NCBI GenBank assembly: GCA_022432975.1
Contig: CM039504.1
Location: forward strand, 1,461,459-1,525,458
Direction of reading: 5' to 3'
Source of the DNA: Begonia masoniana
Lineage: Eukaryota; Streptophyta; Magnoliopsida; Cucurbitales; Begoniaceae
Length of the DNA stretch: 64,000 nt
A model generated the notes under the pieces. The model searched no databases. It had not been told where the DNA came from and worked only from the letters and a program-made list of their open reading frames with translations. Shown here piece by piece: positions 56,148-64,000 of the stretch. Each line of letters starts with the position of its first letter. Positions within the stretch are counted from its first letter, which is position 1. Both the position numbers and the translations under genes were made by a program.

Positions 56148-57105
56148 ATGGAGGGGAGCGTCGTTCGAAATCCAATATCAGGGCCTCCGAGCATGGAATT
56201 GAGATGGGTAGCTCGCAGAAGGAGAGATGCGAAAGGGCCCCCGAAGTTGCCATTGCTCCTACAACCACCAGAAGTCGTCCCGCTCTATATATCGACGAAT
56301 TTACAGCACGTAAACACACGTGCGCTGAGAGATCTCTATAGCTCCTGCAATCTGTCTTACTACCGAAACCCTAACTCTTCGAAACATAATAGTCCAGTCG
56401 AAGAGGTAGACATTAATAAGCTCCGGTTAGCTGTTTCCCGTAGCGCTATCGTCGTCTCAGTCTTCTGCAAATCTCACCACATACCCTCAGACTCAAATGA
56501 AGAGAAATCATCGAAAGAGGAGGCCGGGAGAATCACCGAACTGAGGGACATCTCCCAGAGAGTGATTCCAATTTCCCCGTTCAACGGTGAGTTGGTCGGA
56601 TTTGGGCGAGCGGTTTCCGATCAAGTGCTGACTGCCTCAATTTATGATGTGATGGTACGTAAACCAATCAAGCCGAATCTATTGAGAAATTTACAAGTCG
56701 TCTTGGGCAAAAAAAACATACCCGAAATTATTTTAAATCTCCTGGGCAGGTAATTCCTTCTCTGCAAAGAATGGGAATTGGGCGGATGATAGTTGAAAAA
56801 ATTGTAAGGTTTGTTGTTCAGATTAAGGAGCATTAATTTCTGGTCGTTGTATTCCTGCAATCGCGTTCTCTAAAACGAGTAAGCTTTGCAGAATGCTGAC
56901 AAACAAAGGTGTTTATGATATATCAGCCCTTTGCACCCAGAAAGAGAGGTAAAGCTTTACCCCATTCTTTTCTTCTACTTACCTGCCGACTTCCATTGAT
57001 GCGTTTTTTTGCTACGACAGATTGTTTTTCATGGCCTGTGGATTTGGAAATGACGTCTTGGGCTCCACTACCATGATGTATGCCAGATTTCGACCAACTC
57101 TGTAA
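56148..57105 (+). CDS. GCN5-related N-acetyltransferase (GNAT), probably plastid
   Basis: Exons 56148-56654, 56750-56808, 56892-56948 and 57021-57105 join in phase to 235 residues. The GNAT core contains L-V-G-F-G-R-A-V-S-D, D-V-M-V-I-P-S-L-Q, the acetyl-CoA loop R-M-G-I-G-R-M-I-V (Q/RxxGxG/A type) and the C-terminal F-F-M-A-C-G-F-G. The N-terminal 60 residues are Arg/Pro-rich, as in a plastid transit peptide. Plant plastid GNATs acetylate lysines or N-termini and some make N-acetylserotonin; the substrate here cannot be told. An alternative start is the Met at 56193, giving M-E-L-R-W. The Ser-rich insert before E-L-R-D-I-S-Q is typical of this subgroup. Confidence 0.88.
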
Positions 57106-57367
57106 TGCTTTCGCAGCAGGCAGCGCGGTTGACCGTTGAGTTTCTTCAGCTAATAACTTTTTTGATATTGTAATCGGTCAATTAGAGAGCAGTAAAATGA
57201 ATGATTTTTGGCAATCCGTGTTTTATTAGCTTATTATAGTAAATTGTTGAAGGATGAAGAAAAGAAATCTAACCAGTAACCAGCAGGTGTATCATATTTA
57301 CAGATTATAATATGATCCCATTGTTTATCCAGATCGCCGGATTTTGTCGGACAATTGTTCCTATAGT
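57106..57367. other. Intergenic between convergent GNAT and ABC1K9-like genes
   Basis: Presumed 3' UTRs. No gene or repeat recognised. Confidence 0.5.
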
Positions 57368-60300
57368 TTACTGCTTTCTCCTACTAGAAGCAATAGTAAT
57401 CCTCTGATCACTAAGCATGTTGAGATTGGGGGCCAATAGCCGGGTGTAACGGTCAAAGTAGAGAAGCTGCTTCACGAGTAGTGCAAACTCACGAGGAAAT
57501 TTCAAACCATAAGACTCACTGACCCTGACCTGTTTGAACAGAGCCAAATGAGTAGTAGTTAGTACCCATGGGCGGCAATGGTAGACCCGACAACAACCAT
57601 ATATATCTAAAAATACTTTTGGAGCTTGAAAAGTAGTCATGAAAGATTACAGTAGATTCTACTTTTACTATCATGATAAGCCACTAACTCATCTGCAGAC
57701 ACTCCAATGTTTGTGCATCTTTTGTATGCAGAAACAGTATCCTGGAAATTCTTCACATTTGATTATAACAACAATGCTATTGCTTACCAAGTCGAGGAAA
57801 AGCGCATTCATTTGCCGCTCATCTACAATTACATTAGCAGCTACAGCAGTCGAATTTGTCCTTGCATCCCTACCTGTTGCAATGATTATTTCTGTATCTA
57901 AATCCTGCATGTCACAAAGGATGGTTCTATTTAGAATGGTTATGTCATGTCATATCAAATTTTTAAAATCAAAAAGTTCTTGAAATGTAGAATTATCTCT
58001 CAAAAAGACAAGACTCTTTCATGTTCTCTGTGTACAAGTCAGTGGGACGCATCCCCATCTCAAGACGCAGAGCGGAATATCTAGACCATGAATGCTTTCA
58101 AAACAAGCTCAAGTATAGCAAACAACTTGTGTTGAAATTTCCACACTTGCCTGTATTGACGAAAATAGTTTTTCCAAGTCTCTTGCAAAAGCTTCAACAT
58201 CAATATTTTTGTCTGTAGCACCGAGTTCAATAAGAGCAGAAGCCATTGATTGATACTCTGCAGTTGCAATTGAGCTCAAAAACACGTCCATAGCAGTCCA
58301 TGAGGTTGGAGATATGCGCCCAACAATCCCTGTCAATAATATTTCATATATGGTTAACACTAATTGCACAAAATAATTGCAATGTCAGGCGGAAACAAAT
58401 TTGCAACTTATATACCATGAAGACTCAAAAACTAAAGCAAATTCAACGTCAAAAGTTTACATAATTACACACAAAACATATGGTGTGAGTGAGAGTTAGG
58501 TGAGGAAAAACATTCACATGTAGAAAAGTGAGCTAACCATTAAAAGTTATGTTACTAAGAACAAACTTGAAATCTGATGCTTTGAAAATTTTTGACGTAT
58601 AAAATAGGATCATCTTGATCCATTAACAATGACCTACACTGTTATCAATGGCAATGAATCATATTAATCAATGCATGATCACCTTTTTGAATTTATTAAT
58701 CAAGATATCCAAGATTTGCAGCCACCTCATATTAATGCAACAAACACTTCTTAATTAAAGGAAGGAAAGCTCATTTGATCCTAGGAGTATTGATAAAGAG
58801 AAAGAATGATAAAAACAGCAAAACCATTAGTTCAATATGCAGAAGATGACCGTACCAAAATCAAGAAATCCAATGCGGCCATCACGCAATAACCATAAGT
58901 TACCAGCATGCACATCAGCATGAAAAGTATCACAAGCAAGCAAACTACCAAACCTGTAAAAAACAACCCCTTAATTAGTTGACTGGCAATTTATAACCAA
59001 TTTGAAGTGCATCAGAAATTTTTTTAATCCTACCACACATTAAGGGCATTAATGAGACTAGTCTCTGGACTATCAACAAGCGATCTTATGGACTCTAGAT
59101 CCGTTAAAGGAACTCCATATAGCCTTTCCATAGTAAGAACTCGCCGAGTGCTGCACTGCTGATATACCTTGGGAGCTGTTGCCAGGCTGGTGAGTCCCAT
59201 GGTTTGTAAATATTTCAAAAAGGACTCAATATTTGAGGCTTCCTTGTAAAAGTCAACTTCTTCAAGCATAGAATCTCGTATGTCTTTTACAATAGCAACC
59301 TACTACAGAAGTACATATATTACATCTCAAATATTTCTCCTCGTTTCCATTGTAGCATTTTCATCTTGAATTAAAATAGGAACTTGCACATGATTGTGCA
59401 AACATTATACCATTGATGTGCGACTGAGTTCAGGATTTAGAAACTCCAATATGCGAGCAACAACATATACGAAATTGAGATCTGCCATAAGTACATCTTC
59501 TATTCCTGGCTTCAAAACCTTAATGACCACATCATCTTGAGAGCCTTTGAGCCTTGCACCATGAACCTACACAATTTCTGTTATCAATATTAAGATTGAT
59601 TTTAAAAACTCTGCATAATTCAACTCAATCCGATCAACAATAATCATAAACCTGAGCTATGGAGGCTGAAGCTATTGGCGTGGGGTCAATATATTCATAA
59701 ATATCACCTATGGGACTCCTCAACTCCTCTTGGATAATTTTTTTTATTTCTTCAAAAGGAACTGCGGGAGCTCTATCAAAACATTTCTGAAATTCCTCAA
59801 CGTATTCTGGTGGGAATAACGTAGGTGCTGATGCAATGAACTAAAAAATACAGAAAAGTTACTCATCAGCAGCTTTAAGTATAGCATACAAGCAATCAAA
59901 TATTACACGCACTTAGATAGCACAAAGAATGATCAAGAAAATAATTGATCTTTCTTGAATTGTAAGTAAGATTAGAAAATGTAGTACTCTTTAGAAAGCC
60001 ACATCATCACAGGACCATGATCGATTGCTGGTTTTTTCAATAGATAAACAAAAATCATCATAAAACATTTGGCATGGTAGTTGATAATTACTTACTTGAC
60101 CTAATTTAATGTAGGTTGCCCCCATGCGTTCGAACAATTTCCTCAGATAAACTGGGGACAGCAAACCAAACTGGATTTGAGTGGGTAATCCAGTAGACGA
60201 GTTGGCAGACTACAAACATCGAGAAAATCATTAATAGATACATTTGACTTGATTCTCATCAGTAAAAAAATCATCCTTACAAAAAAGGAAGATATGACAG

Positions 60301-62835
60301 TTTTGCAAGCTGCAGTCATAAAAATAGACAACATATACCACATATACATATTGCAGTATGGATATGTTCTGGGTATAAATAAACATGGAATTGAATGTCT
60401 GCCGCACAATAATGTCTGGAAAAATCTTGATGATCAGTTGAAAAAACAGTTCCAGATATACAAAATTTTAAAAAAGTTATATAAAAAATGCATAGAAAAT
60501 GATAGTTCAATCGTTTAAGAAAAAAGATCCAAAGAATTAAAGAAACTAACAATACAAAATTAAACTTTTGGAATGAAGCTGAAGTTTTTTAGTACCTTGG
60601 AGACATCTGTTAGCCACTCACCACCAACAGTGATAAATGCTTGAATACCTTGAGCTAGCCTTAGAGCACCACGTGGGCCAGTGTTTATAGATGTCTGAAC
60701 AATATCTTCCACCAGTTTAGGCAGATTTTCTATACTAGCTGAATGTGAAAATACGTAAACTTCAACGTTGAAGGTCAACAAGATGAACAAATAAGGGTAA
60801 AGTGCAATTTGGCCCCTACAACTAGGTGAAATGGGCAATTTACACCGTAAACTTGGATAATGGGCAATTTGGCCCCTACAACTAGGGTAAAGTGTAATAT
60901 GGCCCCTACTGTCACATTTTCCGTTAAAAAATCACATTTTTTGCACGTGTTCATTTTTTCTTCCAAAAATGCCCCTACTTACATTTTCTCCAACTCTCTT
61001 CCATCCGCCGTTTCTGGATGATTCTTCTAACATACAGCGGGCTCTCTGTTTTGGTTCATTTTCATAGTGAAGGAGAACAGAGCTCTAGACTCTCTCCGTG
61101 CAAAGAAGAAACGCCTTCGTCGACGAGAAAAGTGAAGCCAATCACTCGCCGCCGATAGCAAAAAGCAGATCGACCAACCCTTCGCCGCCGTTCTCTGTTC
61201 AGAACCATCGCGAAAACCCCTCTCTATTAAGAAGATGAGCGGCATTCAGAACGCTCAACGCAGAACCATCGTCCAGTTCGCCTCTCTCGTCTGAACTCAG
61301 TTCCGATCAAACAGGGACACATTTTTTGTGATATTTTTGGGGTACAAAAATATCAGATTTGTGGGTGTCCAGATTTTAGGATTTTGTTCGTGGAATTTTG
61401 GTATTTAAATTCTAGAAAATTGGTTGAAATTTCTGCGTTTTTGAAAGCTGATTTTCTAAATTGGTTTGGTAAGGCTTCGCATAGTGCTTGTTTGGCCGTG
61501 TGTATATCAAATTTCAAACGAAGAAAAACATAGCCAAATTGCTGGAAAACTGGAAGAAAAACATACCAAGTCTGTAACTAATGTTGGGTCTTCTTCAAAT
61601 GAAGTTTCTCAAAGCACAACTGCGACGCCGACGCCGGAGCCGGAGCCAGAGCCGGAGCCTTTCAATTCACTTTTTATCTCCGATCAGTCATTTTCTATGG
61701 AAGAGGATGCAAATCTGACGCCTGAACCGGTCGACACTTATACACTGGTCGACACCTTCAAGATTGTAAATCTTCCTTCTGTAGAGTTTCAGAAAGAAGA
61801 CCCAGCTGTAGTTAAGTGTGAGCATCGAACATCCTGCTGTTAAACTATGTTGAATTTCGTTAATCGTACTAGCAAAGACAAAACCCAACAGTCTCGCCCC
61901 ACAACAATGGCAGACGAAGCAGCAGAGTAGCCATGTCGTTGGAGTTCGAATTCTAGATGGTCAGAAACCACTCTTTCCCACAGATGTCGTTGGAGTTCGA
62001 ATTTGAGAGAGAAGATTCATCTCTTTTCCACGGCTTATATAATAAGTTTAAAAGCTAATGTAAAAAGTGTATTCTCCTGATATTATAGACCTTTGTCACT
62101 GTGAAAATGAACCAAAACAGAGAGCCCGCTGTATGTTAGAAGAATCATCCAGAAACGGCGGATGGAAGAGAGTTGGAGAAAATGTAAGTAGGGGCATTTT
62201 TGGAAGAAAAAATGAACACGTGCAAAAAATGTGATTTTTTAACGGAAAATGTGACGGTAGGGGCCATATTGCACTTTACCCTAGTTGTAGGGGCCAAATT
62301 GCCCATTATCCAAGTTTACGGTGTAAATTGCTCATTTCACCTAGTTGTAGGGGCCAAATTGCACTTTATCCAACAAATAAATGTAGAAAAGAAAAAAGGT
62401 AAACGCGTATAACTTGCATATTAGAAGGGTGGGGATCACCGTCCTAGCTGTTTTCTCAAAAGAAAGTAATTCTTTTCATGAAATCGACATAAGACTCTAC
62501 AATGCTATGTAAAAAGAAACATGGAAGCAGAGAAGAACATCATGGGTCTTAATTTGCAAAGTCTTTATAGGCACTAAACATTCATCCATTTCAAGTGCTT
62601 AGGAAGTAAGTCAGAATATTAAAATAACAAAAATGAATAAGAAGAAAAAGCTTAGATCCTCACCCTGAAGGCGAGAAGCTGAAAAATCTTGGGCTTGCGA
62701 ATAGCGGGCAAAAATCCCAAACCTCTTTGATTTTAAGGTATGGTGGAACTTTGTCGTAGATTTCATCGCCGATTGAAGCTGATGATGACAGAATAAAGGC
62801 AAGCAACTTCCTTTCAGAGCTGATATTGGAGCCAT
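57368..62835 (-). CDS. ABC1K9: ABC1/aarF-domain atypical protein kinase, plastid (ABC1K9-like, At5g05200 type)
   Basis: Ten exons: 62835-62664, 60738-60596, 60209-60096, 59840-59652, 59566-59411, 59299-59034, 58953-58856, 58329-58151, 57904-57788 and 57529-57368, joining in phase to 531 residues. The N-terminus (first 57 residues, Ser/Lys/His-rich) fits a transit peptide. ABC1 motifs are present: K-L-G-Q (KxGQ), the Ala-rich loop [28 protein letters not shown] and the D-F-G region. Plastid ABC1 kinases localise to plastoglobules and affect prenylquinone metabolism; the role of this member is not clear. Intron 8 has a GC donor (CAG|GCAAGT). Intron 1 holds a Mutator-like element. The region upstream of exon 1 is tandemly duplicated. 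Confidence 0.93.
60795..61070 (+). repeat. MULE left terminal inverted repeat
   Basis: 276 bp starting GGGTAAAGTGCAATTTGG. Contains two internal near-copies of the AAGTG-AAT-TGGCCCCTAC motif. Confidence 0.93.
61466..61843 (+). other. Open frame inside MULE, possible captured gene fragment
   Basis: 125-codon frame without an ATG guaranteed as start. It is acidic, with a P-E-P-E-P-E-P-E-P run and a Cys-containing end (C-E-H-R-T-S-C-C). It does not resemble a transposase. MULEs often carry host gene fragments, so capture is plausible, but I do not recognise the source. Low complexity could also explain it. Confidence 0.3.
62096..62371 (-). repeat. MULE right terminal inverted repeat
   Basis: 276 bp, reverse complement of the left repeat apart from about five single-base differences. 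Outer end reads GGATAAAGTGCAATTTGG on the minus strand. Confidence 0.93.
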
Positions 62836-63624
62836 ATCCACCCTCTAATCTTTGAGCCTGAGCTACTCACAGTTTTCTTGAAGAGCGTTTAGAGCCTAAA
62901 CAAAAACACAAGTGAAGAACTACATACATCAGGTCCACATGTTAGGTTCTCATCTTCAATTCCCGCTTCTGGAAAATCTCCGATCAAAGGTTTTATAAAT
63001 CAATAACATCAAGTTCAAACGTGATTTTACCCAAAGAAAAAACCGAAGCACTTCGTAATCAAAGAAACGGAAATCAAACGTAATTTCCAACATCACAGCT
63101 GGCTATACAACCGTCTCATTTTTCGTCTTTCCAGCAAGTAACTAACGAATGGCTGGAACTCACCCTAAACCAGATTAAGCAGAAAAAACGAGCAACAGCA
63201 CTAGCGAATAAAGGCAAGCAACTTCCTTTCAGAGCTGATATTGGAGCCATATCCACCCTCTAATCTTTGAGCCTGAGCTACTCACAGTTTTCTTGAAGAG
63301 CGTTTAGAGCCTAAACAAAAACACAAGGGAAGAACTACATAAATCAGGTCCACATGTTAGGTTTTCATCTTCAATTCCCGCTTCTGGAAACTCTCCGATC
63401 AAAGGTTTTATAAATCAATAACATCAAGTTCAAACGTGATTTTACCCAAAGAAAAAACCGAAGCACTTCGTAATCAAAGAAAACGGAAATCAAACGTAAT
63501 TTCCAAACATCACAGCCGGCTAATACAACCGTCTCATTTTTCGTCTTCCCAGCAAGTAACTAACGAATGGCTGGAACTCACCCTAAACCAGATTAAGCAG
63601 AAAAAACGGGCAACAGCACTAGCT
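62791..63624. repeat. Tandem duplication of ABC1K9-like 5' end and promoter (about 415 bp)
   Basis: Copy 1 is 62791-63205 and copy 2 starts at 63206 and runs to about 63624. Both begin GAATAAAGGCAAGCAACTTC. Each copy includes the ATG and first codons of the ABC1K9-like gene ([13 protein letters not shown] on the minus strand), so a second start codon lies at 63250. Copies differ by scattered substitutions and single-base indels. Confidence 0.92.
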
Positions 63625-64000
63625 AGTAGCTTAAGCGTAAACTACCAACAGAATATGATAGCGATGAGGAGCAACCATTCGAACTGCAAGCCAAAAACGA
63701 AGAAAAACCAAGGGAAGACACATACATCAGTAATATCTTAAGAAACGGAAATCACACAGTCAAATTTCCAAACATCATCAAGCCGGAAATACGTAATTTC
63801 CAACATCACTAATACCGTCTCATTTCGTCTTCCAGCAAGTAACTAACGAATGGCTGGAACTCACCCTAAACCAGATTAAGCAGAAAAAACGGGCAACAGC
63901 ACTAACTAGTAGCTTAAGCGTAAACTATCGACAGAATATGATAGCGATGAGGAGCAACCATTCGAACTGCAAGCCAAAAACGAAGAAAAATAAGATAATG
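63486..64000. repeat. Second, overlapping tandem duplication at window edge (about 270 bp period)
   Basis: The segment around 63486-63705 recurs at about 63745-63990, sharing GTAACTAACGAATGGCTGG and GATAGCGATGAGGAGC. It overlaps the end of the 415-bp duplication, so the region has duplicated more than once. The right end is cut by the window. Confidence 0.85.

Larger units (their letters stand above)
60786..62380. mobile_element. Non-autonomous Mutator-like element (MULE) in intron 1 of ABC1K9-like gene
   Basis: The element body is 60795-62371 (1577 bp), flanked by a perfect 9-bp target-site duplication AACAAATAA (60786-60794 and 62372-62380). It has 276-bp terminal inverted repeats with about five mismatches. 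A 9-bp duplication with long inverted repeats is the MULE signature. No transposase frame is present in the 1.0-kb interior, so the element is non-autonomous. The interior has a leader-like segment and an open frame (61466-61843) described separately. It expands the host intron from about 340 bp to 1925 bp. Confidence 0.92.

Overview
The window is nuclear DNA from a flowering plant, most likely a eudicot. Genes are split by short introns with canonical plant splice sites, intergenic DNA is AT-rich, and the proteins are plant families (KUP/HAK K+ transporter, alpha-expansin, group III WRKY, LEAFY, plastid ABC1K, PXC2-type LRR kinase). Exon models were built by hand from splice motifs, reading phase and family knowledge; no search was run.

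Left part (1-12.2 kb): KUP2-like K+ transporter (minus, cut by the window edge), an IDA-like secreted peptide gene (plus), 40S ribosomal protein S26 (minus), a UDP-xylose-type Golgi transporter (minus) and an alpha-expansin (minus) whose C-terminus is shifted by two extra bases. At 13.75-16.38 kb lies a 2.6-kb minisatellite of 42-bp units, about 61 apparently identical copies. Then come an ATL-type RING-H2 E3 ligase, a single-exon plastid-type protein, a 7-exon plant protein of unknown function, and a PXC2-like receptor kinase (minus).

Middle (31.2-36.6 kb): a structurally complete, very young Ty1/copia retrotransposon (5-bp duplication, near-identical LTRs, one uninterrupted gag-pol frame). 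It is followed by a small Cys/His-rich protein gene, WRKY55-like, the 6.7-kDa complex III subunit (QCR10), TFIIS, an EDR4-like protein, a mitochondrial TIM-like inner-membrane protein, LEAFY (minus) and, divergent from LEAFY, a CYP714-type P450. A GNAT acetyltransferase and an ABC1K9-like plastid kinase (minus) close the window. The kinase gene has a 1.58-kb Mutator-like element in its first intron and tandem duplications covering its promoter and 5' coding end.

Most genes are unrelated housekeeping or regulatory genes rather than a pathway. From memory of Arabidopsis loci, KUP2, RPS26, EXPA8, WRKY55, QCR10 and the TIM-like gene all lie near AT2G405xx-408xx, which suggests conserved microsynteny. 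Several genes (expansin, TFIIS, EDR4-like, TIM-like, LEAFY) carry single-base insertions, and the two LTRs differ only by G-run lengths. Residual assembly indels are therefore a serious alternative to real pseudogenes.
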